NCBI GenBank assembly: GCA_036725605.1
Contig: DAIMDW010000021.1
Location: forward strand, 51,128-115,127
Origin: CALBTQ01 sp036725605
Lineage (GTDB): Bacteria > Lernaellota > Lernaellaia > Lernaellales > Lernaellaceae
Direction of reading: 5' to 3'
DNA: 64,000 nucleotides
Positions within the stretch are counted from its first letter, which is position 1. The number at the start of each line of letters is the position of its first letter. The position numbers and the translations under genes were made by a program. Of the stretch, positions 38,203-47,315 are shown piece after piece. Under the pieces are notes generated by a model. That model was not told the origin of the DNA. It made no database searches and worked only from the letters and a program-made list of their open reading frames with translations.

Positions 38203-38817
38203 TTAATCTTCATAAAAAAGGTCATAGGATTTGAATCCATCGGGGAATTTGTAGTTTCCTGGCTGATCGGCAAAATCGACGGGATACCCCGCTGCCAGGA
38301 GCGTTTCCAAATCTCTCTGGACGGTCCTTGGTGTAACTTCTAAGACTTTTGCCACGTCTCGAACCTTGAGAACTTTCCCTCGGTCCAAAATGGATAGCAT
38401 AAACATCAGCCGAGTAATCTGGCGCAGTTTTTTATCTGATTGGTTTTTACGTCTTTCAAGAAGAGAGCGCTGGTGAACCAGAAGAACCCGCAAAAATGTT
38501 TTGTCAATTTTTCTTGGAGGCTTTATCAGGTTCCTTGATGGAAGCGAAGTCAGGTGTTTTGACGGTGTGACGAGAAGGACTTTCATCTCCGGATCGTCCA
38601 TTTCCTTGTACCAACCACAAAGCTCTTCCCAATCGTTTTTCTTTATCAGATCGGGATCGATAATCGCCAACAGGCAGCCGACCGCAACAAGATCGGTGGT
38701 TCGCTGTACCTTCCAGGTTTTGAGCTTCTGATCCCGAATGGCTGAATCTACAAGATCAGCCACAGGTCCCGGCCGCAAGAGCACCAGAACCGTTTGGAGT
38801 CTTTCAAACATTTCCAT
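38203..38817 (-). CDS. HTH transcriptional regulator, 204 aa
   Basis: ATG 38817 follows AAGGAG; the upstream extension is rejected. The C-terminal 80 residues form a DeoR/HTH_11-like winged helix (LKVRDVAKVLEVTPRTVQRD, LETLLAAGYPVDF). The N-terminal 120 residues are an uncharacterised sensor-like domain. An operator-type dyad overlaps the likely promoter just upstream (38862-38896), so autoregulation of this three-gene operon is likely. Confidence 0.75.
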   Translation of the reverse strand: MEMFERLQTVLVLLRPGPVADLVDSAIRDQKLKTWKVQRTTDLVAVGCLLAIIDPDLIKKNDWEELCGWYKEMDDPEMKVLLVTPSKHLTSLPSRNLIKPPRKIDKTFLRVLLVHQRSLLERRKNQSDKKLRQITRLMFMLSILDRGKVLKVRDVAKVLEVTPRTVQRDLETLLAAGYPVDFADQPGNYKFPDGFKSYDLFYED

Positions 38818-38861
38818 TGCCGCGTTTCTCCTTTGGCAAATTATTTCAAACCACGGGATGC

Positions 38862-38896
38862 AGAATAGCACCGAGGTGCGACAACGTCATGTCGCA
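38862..38896 (-). promoter_or_regulatory. Promoter with overlapping operator dyad for the HTH-nuclease-HAD/HD operon
   Basis: The dyad TGCGACA-acgtca-TGTCGCA (38877-38896) covers the -35 region ATGACG of a promoter whose -10 is TATTCT (minus strand 38867-38862) after 17 bases. A second short palindrome GCACC-ga-GGTGC overlaps it at 38869-38880. Its placement over the -35 suggests repression by the downstream HTH protein. Confidence 0.65.
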
Positions 38897-39405
38897 TCTT
38901 TTTCTTTTTTTTCTTTTTTTGATACCGGTTGCGCTTGCTACTCCAAAAAACGGAAAAACAGAAAACGGAGGCCAGTTTTATAACTGCTTGTTTTTAGGTA
39001 GTTTTACGAGGTCTTGACCTCGGGCGCAAGGTCAAGAGCATTCAGAGAAAGAGACGAGAAAAAGGGCTTTTTAAGGGTCGGATGTGCGTTTTTAAGGCTC
39101 TTCGGGTCCGATTGAAAAATGGTTCGTTGGCTGAATTGGAAAGCGGAAAAGCTCTTTATTTCTTGCACTTATACGCCACAAACGCGAGCGGCCCTGAGTG
39201 GGGCCGTGAAGCGGAGAGATAATCCTTTTTACAAGGTGTTGGTGGAGGAAACGTTACTGGTATCGAACTTGACGGGGATTTTTCGGACCAAGGGCGATGT
39301 AGCTAACCTATTGATAAAAAAGAGAATATTGCCAACAAGGTCCATCTTGATTTTTCTGAATGACGAACCTATCGTCTCCAATGATCTTGAGCTTTACGCT
39401 CTGAC
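38897..39405. other. AT-rich intergenic region
   Basis: About 500 bases between divergently arranged units without a supported gene. Visible structures are the perfect dyad CGAGGTC-TT-GACCTCG (39007-39022), a nearby GGTCAA repeat, two direct copies of TTTTTAAGG (about 39069 and 39090), and long T and A runs. A rightward frame at 39119-39451 has no ribosome-binding site and is not called. The dyad may be a regulator site. Confidence 0.4.
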
Positions 39406-40794
39406 TCAAAATTCCGGCTCCCAGGCGCAATCTACCCAGCGCTCATCATAGCGTTTCGCAAAGTCATTCATCTCGCGGATGTTGGCTGCAGGTTCGCGGC
39501 AAGCCCGGGCGCAGGTGGAAGCGACATCCCGATAGAACTCCGGATCGACAGGCTTGATGCCATCATAATTCATAAGCAGGTCTGGGACACGCTCTGTGAT
39601 TTTTACTCCGCGAGGGGCCATCAAAATGCTTGGTTGTTCTCCGTACGTATTGATAATTATGTATCGCCAGCTTGGATCTGCTGTCCCCTGACTAGGGATG
39701 ATCTCAAACGGGTTTGCATCTCCGCCGTGCGAAAGGTGTTCATAGGATTCCTCAAGGGCTTTGGGGGTGCGGGCAATCAGGACACAAGGCCCGGCCGCTA
39801 TATAGCTGCACCTTCTTTCGTCGTATTCGATGCCCAGCAACGCTTCAAGATCAAAACGTACAGACCTGTCCAGAGGAGCCTTTCCAGAGGTGAACCATTG
39901 GATATCCCGCAAGGTGATTCCTAAGCATTTGGAAATCTCAACAGGCGGATTGGGCCAGCACGCAATGAGGCTTTTGGCGATCTCGGCTACGTTATCATAG
40001 CAACCATCGCCCCAGATATCCTCATCGTCGTCAGTCTCCTCCGGTACATTTTCTCCTGTTAGCAACCAACTATTGTCGGAGTTGAAATGGCGGGGTGGAT
40101 TAGGAGGGAGGGATGATTCCCAGGATGACAGCCACGGCCCCGGCTCCCAGTCCAGTCCATCAATCAACGTTGGCACCGGCTTCCGTATCGGTAAATTCAT
40201 CCAATGTTGGATTCTTTCTTCGATCTCGCGCCTATTTCCGCATCCGTGACCAATTTTAATACGAATATCATGGTCATTCTGAGCGTCCCGGCAAAGAGTC
40301 TGGATAGACTCGGATAAGGACAGGTCTTTTTTATCCTGTTTTTCCAGAAAATTACCAAGAAAACACTTAGTGGAATCCTGTGCCGATCGAAGGGAAGCGG
40401 GAAGAGATTTCTCATTGGCATCAGCCACCTCAACCTGGACTTTCAATTTTTCCATGTGCTTAGTCAGGTCTGGACTGGCCAAAGCTAGGTGGCGGTTGAT
40501 TTGCAAGACGTCCGGCAGACCACGCAAGGCCTCGCCATGATGCCAGGCTTCTAGAAGTACATCTCGGAAGGCTCTAGGCCGGTCGACTGGAGTAAATGTC
40601 ATCCACCGAATGGGCAGACCGGCAACGGTCAACCCATAAAGAATTAGGGGGCTGAGCCCATACCGCTTTGCGTCATTAATCTTTATCGGGTCTTGCACTG
40701 TTACAATGCCACGCTCTGGATGGTGGAAAAGGAACTTGGCAATCGCAACGTAAAAATGATGCACTCTTATTAATGGCAACGTTGGTTTATTCAT
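39406..40794 (-). CDS. Unknown protein at the 3' end of the BREX-like operon, 462 aa
   Basis: This acidic to neutral protein has no recognised domain. It has an alpha-helical N-terminal half, a central acidic stretch (EETDDDEDIWGDG), a possible HTH-like segment (VEISKCLGITLRDIQWF) and a C-terminal alpha/beta part with YIIINTYGEQPSILMAPRGV. It follows the 303-aa gene by 20 bases in the same direction and is the last of the run. Operon membership suggests it belongs with the BREX/SIR2/Mre11-Rad50 set, perhaps as a target sensor. Confidence 0.7.
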   Translation of the reverse strand: MNKPTLPLIRVHHFYVAIAKFLFHHPERGIVTVQDPIKINDAKRYGLSPLILYGLTVAGLPIRWMTFTPVDRPRAFRDVLLEAWHHGEALRGLPDVLQINRHLALASPDLTKHMEKLKVQVEVADANEKSLPASLRSAQDSTKCFLGNFLEKQDKKDLSLSESIQTLCRDAQNDHDIRIKIGHGCGNRREIEERIQHWMNLPIRKPVPTLIDGLDWEPGPWLSSWESSLPPNPPRHFNSDNSWLLTGENVPEETDDDEDIWGDGCYDNVAEIAKSLIACWPNPPVEISKCLGITLRDIQWFTSGKAPLDRSVRFDLEALLGIEYDERRCSYIAAGPCVLIARTPKALEESYEHLSHGGDANPFEIIPSQGTADPSWRYIIINTYGEQPSILMAPRGVKITERVPDLLMNYDGIKPVDPEFYRDVASTCARACREPAANIREMNDFAKRYDERWVDCAWEPEF

Positions 40795-40814
40795 GATCTA
40801 CCCAATAAAACGAA

Positions 40815-41726
40815 TCATCCATCCGAACCTTTGACCTCCGGTTCAGGCAAGCGTACCTCGCGTGAAGTCTCGGTGAGCGACCACTGGATTGGGCAAATCC
40901 GGCGGTCCAAAGCATACGGTATGATCTGCTCGACCCAGGAACGAGGCGGCTGCTCAGTGATCAGCTGCTTGCAGGTCGCCATGCCAGTCTCTAACCGACA
41001 GGCCACATAGCCCATGATTTCGGTTTCCTCTTCCAGTGTGACTCGGCGCTGATCAAGAGGAGAGCCCCTGGGCACTCCAGAGTGTATTCTTTCTACAGGG
41101 CTGTATCGCCAAGCCATGTTCACGAGCGCGTTTGCAAAGATGCGACTTGGGTAATTTTCTACGTAGCCCAGAACCTTGAGAATTCTCGCTTCCGCCTTCT
41201 CGATCAATTGAGATGCGTTTATGGGATCGGCAAGTCCTGCAAATCCATCAGGTCGAAGGTTCGCCGTGGCCACAGGCTTGGGTAGATAGGTTAAGGCTCG
41301 TTTCACCAGTTGGGCATATAGTCCGCTGCCTCGCTCTTGGCGATAAAGATCGATCCACTCTGCAAGCGCTGCAGATGCTTCGATGTTGATACGCGCCATT
41401 TCTTCGTTGCTGATTCGGCTCGTCTCTTCCGAGGTGGCTTCAGACCAAAGCGGTTTATCGTGATCTAAAAGCACACTGAGGTACGAACCCCATCGCAGGA
41501 CCAGGGCCGTGGCGGCTTCCCCTTCGGAGGAAGCTGCATTGCAAGCCGGTCGTTTCGAGGAATCGGGTTTGGTTTTTAGGTAATCGAGAAGCTGATGGAA
41601 CATCGTTGTGGTCGGCGCGTGAATGACACGCTCCAACCCGTGCGGCATCTGCAGAATCTCGTAGCTTCCAGCATCGAGAACCAGATCATCGTTCACACGG
41701 ACATAGAGATTATCACCATCGGTCAT
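40815..41726 (-). CDS. Unknown protein of the BREX-like operon, 303 aa
   Basis: The helical protein begins MTDGDNLYVRVNDDLVLDAG and has LLDYLKTKPD, a long helix around ASAALAEWIDLYRQERGSG and a C-terminal helical region with TGMATCKQLITEQPPRSWVE. No known domain was recognised. It lies 80 bases after the Rad50-like gene and 20 before the last gene. Function unknown. Confidence 0.7.
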   Translation of the reverse strand: MTDGDNLYVRVNDDLVLDAGSYEILQMPHGLERVIHAPTTTMFHQLLDYLKTKPDSSKRPACNAASSEGEAATALVLRWGSYLSVLLDHDKPLWSEATSEETSRISNEEMARINIEASAALAEWIDLYRQERGSGLYAQLVKRALTYLPKPVATANLRPDGFAGLADPINASQLIEKAEARILKVLGYVENYPSRIFANALVNMAWRYSPVERIHSGVPRGSPLDQRRVTLEEETEIMGYVACRLETGMATCKQLITEQPPRSWVEQIIPYALDRRICPIQWSLTETSREVRLPEPEVKGSDG

Positions 41727-41806
41727 TTATCCTCGCTTTGCGACACACTCAATTTCCTGCAACGATTGGTTTAATGTGTCTGCCCCACTTCTGTTTCTAT
41801 TTTATG

Positions 41807-44440
41807 TCAACCCAATGCGACGACAGTCGCTTCACCGATATTGCTGTACCGGTCAGGGACACATGTGAAAATGACAATCTGGCATTCTTTTGCTGCCTTA
41901 GCCAAAACAGCACCCATGAGACGCAACCGCTCCGGATCTGTATAACCCAACGCATCATCCAGGGTGAGTGGCGTTCCGCCATCTTCGGCGACAATCATGG
42001 AGCATGCAGATCGGAAGATCAGAGAAAGCTGTTCCTTGGTGCCGCCGCTTAAAGAGTCGAAAGGTACCGTAATCCCATCAACCGTCCGGCTGGATATCTG
42101 GAGATCATCGCTAACGTCTACTTGGAAAGATTCATCAAAAACCAAACGGCCAAGTTGTTCAATCTTCTCCTTAATCGGTGCTACATAAGCCCGCCGCGCC
42201 TTGTCTCGCTCTTCTCGCATGATTTCGAATAGGCATTTCGCCGCTGATGCACGACGAGAAAGAGCAGTGTTGTCCGACTCAAGACGTTCCAGAGCAGTCT
42301 GAGCTATATGCAGTTTTTCGTGAAGGCCTTCCTCGCCGTGGATTTTCAACCGAGTTTGAACTTCCGTTAATTCTGTTTGGGCGGCATTCCGGCGATTTAG
42401 CGCTGTTTGCAGAGAGCCCCTGGCTGTCTCGGCCAACGCTTTCACCTTCTCAGGACTCTTTGCCTTAAGAGTTGCGTCGGCATTTTGAACAGCCTCATTT
42501 TCTGAAGCTACGGATTGCCCGGCATTCTCCAGAGCAGTTTCCAATTCATCGTCAGAAAATTTGTCTCTAGCGAGTTTGAGGTTCTCCCGAGCATTTTCGA
42601 CATCTTTTAACAGAAGATCGAGTTGGACTCGATTTTCCTGGTGCATGGTGTTTAACGCATCACGAACGCTTCGAGTTGATTCGAGTTTCTCGCGATCTGA
42701 TTCCCATTGACTGGTCGCCTCTTGGAGTAGCGCTTCTGCGCTAGTCCTTTCCTTCTTCGCCGATTCCAAATCAGGACAAATTTCAGGTTCGGATACACGG
42801 TTGGAAAGGTACTCAGGCACTGACTGTTCAAGCTTTCGAAGTCTTTTATCCAGTTCCTCGTAAGTCAAATCTCGAAGATTATCCTTCTCCACTTGAGCCT
42901 TGGATTCCACATGCCGCGTCGCTTCGCGGCGCTCTTCAAATGCTTTTCGCGCCTCAACAGGGCTGGACACGCCCGTTTCTAAACAGACATCTTCCAGGGT
43001 TCGACGGGCATCTTCGACGTTTCTTGAAAGTCCCTCGGCACTGGAACCGGCTGTAATTTCGACTTCCAGTGTGCCTGGAATAGTCAAGGTAGAACTGTCC
43101 GCGACTGAGAACGCCCGTTCTTCTCCCTTGTTTAGCGTGACATCGTCACCGTCAACAGAAAATCGGCAATCATCAAGACTCCGGAGAACTACACTCGGTG
43201 CGCCTATTTGTAATTGCGCGGTAGCGGTCAGCAAACTTCGTTCAGCTTCTTGGATTGACTCCAAAGCGTCTGAATCCACCTTATTTTTTGCTAACAACGC
43301 TTCGGCCTTGGCAGCATTCTTTCGCGCAAGGTCTATACGTTCTTTGCGCTCCCGGAGTTGATCGAGATGTAGCTTGTTGTTGTAGTAGTCAAAATCGGCT
43401 CGCCGAAGAACGGCAATGGCGTCTGCCGTTTTTCTCTTTTGATCACTTTCGTTGTAAATTTTCTGTGCGTTCTTCAATTCGGAGTCAGCCTGGTTCAAAG
43501 CAGAAAGCGACACGATGCTTGACTCTTCCATTTCGCCATGTGCTTTTTCAGAATTGTCAACTGAATCTATGAGGATTTGTCGTGCTTCTTTATCGCGGCG
43601 CGCAACCTCCTCGGATTTCTGTGCTGAATCCAGCTTCAATCTTGCAGCTGAAAGGTCACTTTCCAGAGTACTTATCTCCTCTAACGACGCTGCATGAGCC
43701 GCTACGTCCTTCGTTAGTTCCTCCTCTTTTTTCCTTAGTTGGCTCAATTCACGTTGAAGAGACGCTGCACGATCAATATCTTGCTCAAGGTTGCGGATAG
43801 CCTGGTCGATTCGATCCACTTCTGATTTGGCATCTGACTGCACCTTTCGGGATTCTGTCAGTTCCTTTCGCTCTGTACCTCGTTCACTGAAGTAACGAAG
43901 GTACTCATCATGGATTTTATCGAAAAGACCTTCCTCCTGTGGATCTGCTGGACGTCCCCCAGCCGCTTTATCGAGAGCGACTGAGAGCGAGGTTTGCTTC
44001 GCCAAGGCTGGCTGACGAATGGCGTCGCCTTGTTGAATGGTCAGCGCCTTCCATAGGTCAATATCCAAAGTTTCGCGGAGGATGGCCTCCGCACGTTCGT
44101 GCGCCGCACGTCCCGTGTGGTTCTCTGGTTTGGGTTTTGTAACGATGAGTTTCGTTTCTGGCCTTTTCAAAAACCGCTTGAAATAAGTAAAGGCATAAGG
44201 ACCGCTTTCCGCTTGAAGTTCAATCTCAGGTCCTTCATCTCTATGGACCGGTTTTATTGCTTCAATATTACGGTGTTTGCTTGAATCCACATAATCGAAT
44301 AGAAGCCCAATGGCTTCACCAAGACTAGTCTTTCCAGTTTCATTCGGGCCCTGCACGAGAGTAATACCAGAAGGACCGAACTTGACCTCGGCTGCAATTA
44401 CGCCCCGGTAATTGGCGACTCGAAGGCAAATGTATTTCAT
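41807..44440 (-). CDS. Rad50/SbcC-like SMC-type ATPase, 877 aa
   Basis: ATG 44440 overlaps the upstream stop (ATGA). Walker A is GPNETGKTSL at 31-40. Residues 180-750 are long coiled coils with a central break. The ABC signature LSGGTKEQ lies at 797-804 and Walker B LTLDDALG at 829 or so. This is the SMC/Rad50 layout: two ATPase halves joined by coiled coils. Together with the Mre11-like nuclease encoded just upstream it should form an ATP-driven DNA-end clamp. The central region has no obvious CxxC zinc hook, which is unusual for Rad50/SbcC. Confidence 0.85.
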   Translation of the reverse strand: MKYICLRVANYRGVIAAEVKFGPSGITLVQGPNETGKTSLGEAIGLLFDYVDSSKHRNIEAIKPVHRDEGPEIELQAESGPYAFTYFKRFLKRPETKLIVTKPKPENHTGRAAHERAEAILRETLDIDLWKALTIQQGDAIRQPALAKQTSLSVALDKAAGGRPADPQEEGLFDKIHDEYLRYFSERGTERKELTESRKVQSDAKSEVDRIDQAIRNLEQDIDRAASLQRELSQLRKKEEELTKDVAAHAASLEEISTLESDLSAARLKLDSAQKSEEVARRDKEARQILIDSVDNSEKAHGEMEESSIVSLSALNQADSELKNAQKIYNESDQKRKTADAIAVLRRADFDYYNNKLHLDQLRERKERIDLARKNAAKAEALLAKNKVDSDALESIQEAERSLLTATAQLQIGAPSVVLRSLDDCRFSVDGDDVTLNKGEERAFSVADSSTLTIPGTLEVEITAGSSAEGLSRNVEDARRTLEDVCLETGVSSPVEARKAFEERREATRHVESKAQVEKDNLRDLTYEELDKRLRKLEQSVPEYLSNRVSEPEICPDLESAKKERTSAEALLQEATSQWESDREKLESTRSVRDALNTMHQENRVQLDLLLKDVENARENLKLARDKFSDDELETALENAGQSVASENEAVQNADATLKAKSPEKVKALAETARGSLQTALNRRNAAQTELTEVQTRLKIHGEEGLHEKLHIAQTALERLESDNTALSRRASAAKCLFEIMREERDKARRAYVAPIKEKIEQLGRLVFDESFQVDVSDDLQISSRTVDGITVPFDSLSGGTKEQLSLIFRSACSMIVAEDGGTPLTLDDALGYTDPERLRLMGAVLAKAAKECQIVIFTCVPDRYSNIGEATVVALG

Positions 44441-45567
44441 ACGGTCCCCCTTGCCAATCGAAGCATGAGCATCAAGGCTTCGCGGGCGACCGTACTTTCA
44501 TCTCCACCGTCTTCGATTTTTCTTCGAAGACGCTGCGCAGTGCCGTCGGCAAAGCCGGAAAAGTCAAGGTTGGCAAAATCCGCATCGTCCGGCAGGATAA
44601 GAAGGTCTCCATCTCGGACATTAAAGGCACCGAACACGTCATTAGCGGCGACAAGGTGATTCTGAAGAATTCCATCTAAGGTCAATGAAAGCGAGCCAAC
44701 AAAGTTTAATCGAACAACCGTGCGTTCCTTATTCTCAATATCTTCCAACCAAATTTTCAATGCTTCCACGTCTTCAGCAGTATTTAGATCGACCCTTTCG
44801 CGTTCGAGAAAGCGCCACTGGCCGATCTGAATATTCTGAGTGGTCACACTAGTGTCGCTAATCTCCACGACATGACAATACCCAGACTGAATCTCCCGAA
44901 AATCTGTGGACTCAGGTGTCCCGGAATACCAGATGCGGTCGCCGTCGCCGACCTTGGTCAGAGAATGCCGGTCGCCAAGCGCCACAAAGTGAATTTTTCC
45001 TTCGCGTATGACTTGTTCTAGATCGGCAACAGAAATCACTCCCGTTGACTCCATTCCTGGTGTAAGAGTATCGACTGCCCCGTGACCCATGCAAATACGA
45101 ATAACATTGCTCGCAGGCTCAAGCGCGTTGATTGCTTCTTTAATAGGGTTATCGACCGGACGTTTCGAAGTCCACAGCGCACCCACCAGTTCAACGTCAT
45201 CAGCAATTTGAATAGGAACCGAGGATTCAATGACGTTCACGTGGGCTGGTTTTCGCTCAATAAAGGTGCTTGAACGATACACGGAAGCTGCATTCAATGG
45301 ATCGTGGTTTCCTGGGAGAATAAAAACTGGAACCGGAACTTCCTTGAGCGCCTCCATTGCACGGGCAACAGTCTTTCGATCCACTTGGTTGGATTCGAAA
45401 GCATCCCCGCAGACCAGCATGAATTGGCAATTCTGATCCTTGGACACCCGCCCCATGGTCCGAATGGCGTCAAAGCGCGCCTGGCTGTAACGCTCCTGTG
45501 CCCCTTCCGAAAGGAAGTGTCGGGTCATTCCCAACTGCCAATCACTCGTATGTAGAAAGCGGATCAT
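44437..45567 (-). CDS. Mre11/SbcD-like nuclease, 376 aa
   Basis: ATG 45567 follows AAGGAG. The calcineurin-like metal motifs are HTSDWQLG (H6, D9), CGDAFESN, LPGNHDPLN, GHGAVD and ALGDRHS. In SbcD and Mre11 the first motif is usually DWHLG; here the second histidine is Gln (Q11), which could change metal binding or exonuclease activity. The C-terminal region is a helical capping part. It overlaps the Rad50-like gene by four bases, as expected for co-assembled subunits. Confidence 0.85.
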   Translation of the reverse strand: MIRFLHTSDWQLGMTRHFLSEGAQERYSQARFDAIRTMGRVSKDQNCQFMLVCGDAFESNQVDRKTVARAMEALKEVPVPVFILPGNHDPLNAASVYRSSTFIERKPAHVNVIESSVPIQIADDVELVGALWTSKRPVDNPIKEAINALEPASNVIRICMGHGAVDTLTPGMESTGVISVADLEQVIREGKIHFVALGDRHSLTKVGDGDRIWYSGTPESTDFREIQSGYCHVVEISDTSVTTQNIQIGQWRFLERERVDLNTAEDVEALKIWLEDIENKERTVVRLNFVGSLSLTLDGILQNHLVAANDVFGAFNVRDGDLLILPDDADFANLDFSGFADGTAQRLRRKIEDGGDESTVAREALMLMLRLARGTV

Positions 45568-45579
45568 GGCTGCCTCTCC

Positions 45580-47292
45580 TTAATCTTTGGAATTGACGCC
45601 GGTTATTTGGCTTTTTAACTGTTCGACGGCGCGTACAAATTCAGCAATTTTTTTTGGCAACTCAGGGTCTTCCACGCTACAGATGGCGAATACTTCAGAT
45701 TTTTTCTGACCCTCGGTCAGAATAACTTTCTGGCCCTGGAATATTTCGCTGAACCCCGTCTGAGTCCCAACCGGCCCCTTGAAGCCGCCGCCACGATGAA
45801 TCAACCATGCATTTCCAGATTTCAAGTTTTTCGCAAACGCACCCTGCATTCGCCGATTCACTCCAAGAACCGGCACGTTAATTTCGGTGGTGATCTTCAG
45901 TTGCTTCCCTTCGACAGGCTTGGTTGTCCCAAAAGAATTGTAATAACGGTTGTCGGCCGGGAAACGCCAAAAACAGCCCCAGATGCCCAGTTCATCGGAC
46001 CAGTACACCACCCGCTCGTCTTTGCCTCCAGGATACGTAATGGTCGATTTGACCGGGCGAGTATTGAACTTTGAACGAAACGCCCAGGCGAGGTCCCACT
46101 CGGCGTTCCAGATTTCCTCGCGATCCTCAAGCACCTGGAGTTCCAAGGGTTGCGTCTTGTCAATTTGGCGCGCTTTCACTTTGGAGGCACGATAGGAAAA
46201 CTGGCTCTCTACGGAACCGAGCACAAAAGAGAGAGCATGATCCGCAGGCTCCTGAATGTGGATATATTTATCCGGCGAAATTTCCTCGGCCATTATTGTG
46301 CGTTCCGGGTTGATCTCAACGATGGTCACATTTTTTAGACCGGCCATATCCATGATCGCTTTCGCCGTCGTGACCACATGCGAAGTGCCAATGACCAGCA
46401 GGACATCGCACCCCTTCAACGCCTTCAATGCAGCCTTGACTGCATTTTCAGGCAGGGTCTCGCCGAACAAGATGGAGTTGGGTTTGACGATTGCACGGCA
46501 TCTTTTGCAGGTCGGAACCGATTTTGTCTGCTCAATATCCAACGCCTCGACTGTTCCACAAGACAGGCAGATCGTCTCGCGCAAGTTGCCGTGAATCTCG
46601 ATCACGTTCTTTGATCCCGCTTTCTGGTGCAGGCTGTCCACGTTCTGGGTAACCACGGATTTGAGTAGGCCGATATCTTCCCATTTCGCCAGTGTTGCAT
46701 GAGCGCTTGTTGGTCGCACCTCGGTGGAAATCTGTCCTCTTATCCCGTCCAGGTTTTTCCAAAACTGCTTCGGATTCTTGTGGAAATAGTCGATAGAAAA
46801 TTTGCTCATATCGACGCTTTCCCAGATCGCTCCAGGACCGCTGCGGAAAGCTGGAACACCGCTGGCGACGGAAATGCCTGCGCCCGTCAACGCGACGAGT
46901 TTCTTGGCATTGACTATCGCGTAGTGAGCCGGATGAGCCCATTCGCGTGGAAATCCGGCGCCGATAAGTCCGGATTGTATGAAGTGCGGAATTCGAGATT
47001 GTCCTTGTAAGGCTTTCCTGGCCAGGGCGAATTCGGCATCAGACTCAAATTGGACCCGATGCGTTGTGTGACCGGAGATGTTGTCTTGCTCATCGGCGTC
47101 CACATCGCTTCCGGGAATGTTGTACTGAAACAATAAATCTTTAGAGCCGCCTTTGCTTCCGGTCATGAAGTACATTTGATCTTCGGACCAGGCATCAGGA
47201 GAAGTTGCTTCATCGTCCAAAAAAGCAAGTCGCTTTCCCGGAATGAGGTCGGCGAATTTGATCTCCTTGGCCTTTTCAGCTTTCTTCGACAT
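45580..47292 (-). CDS. Zinc-type SIR2 protein with extra C-terminal domain, 570 aa
   Basis: ATG 47292 follows AAGGAG; the longer frame is rejected. Residues 125-350 hold a complete sirtuin: TGAGISVASGVPAFR (136-150), TQNVDSLHQ (215-223), catalytic H234 (IEIHGN), zinc cysteines C242, C245, C262, C265, and VIGTSHVV. It should use NAD to deacylate a protein, or cleave NAD. Residues 1-110 and 390-570 are extra; the latter has INVPVLGVNRRMQGAFAKNL and an IHRGGG segment, resembling a domain seen next to restriction nucleases. A conventional zinc sirtuin is not a standard BREX component. Confidence 0.85.
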   Translation of the reverse strand: MSKKAEKAKEIKFADLIPGKRLAFLDDEATSPDAWSEDQMYFMTGSKGGSKDLLFQYNIPGSDVDADEQDNISGHTTHRVQFESDAEFALARKALQGQSRIPHFIQSGLIGAGFPREWAHPAHYAIVNAKKLVALTGAGISVASGVPAFRSGPGAIWESVDMSKFSIDYFHKNPKQFWKNLDGIRGQISTEVRPTSAHATLAKWEDIGLLKSVVTQNVDSLHQKAGSKNVIEIHGNLRETICLSCGTVEALDIEQTKSVPTCKRCRAIVKPNSILFGETLPENAVKAALKALKGCDVLLVIGTSHVVTTAKAIMDMAGLKNVTIVEINPERTIMAEEISPDKYIHIQEPADHALSFVLGSVESQFSYRASKVKARQIDKTQPLELQVLEDREEIWNAEWDLAWAFRSKFNTRPVKSTITYPGGKDERVVYWSDELGIWGCFWRFPADNRYYNSFGTTKPVEGKQLKITTEINVPVLGVNRRMQGAFAKNLKSGNAWLIHRGGGFKGPVGTQTGFSEIFQGQKVILTEGQKKSEVFAICSVEDPELPKKIAEFVRAVEQLKSQITGVNSKD

Positions 47293-47315
47293 GCTCGCTC
47301 CTTCATGCATCGGCT

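Noticed and set aside
39119..39451. Rightward 110-codon frame in the AT-rich gap
   Set aside because: No ribosome-binding site, no recognisable pattern, and it ends inside the convergent 462-aa gene. Possible but unsupported.
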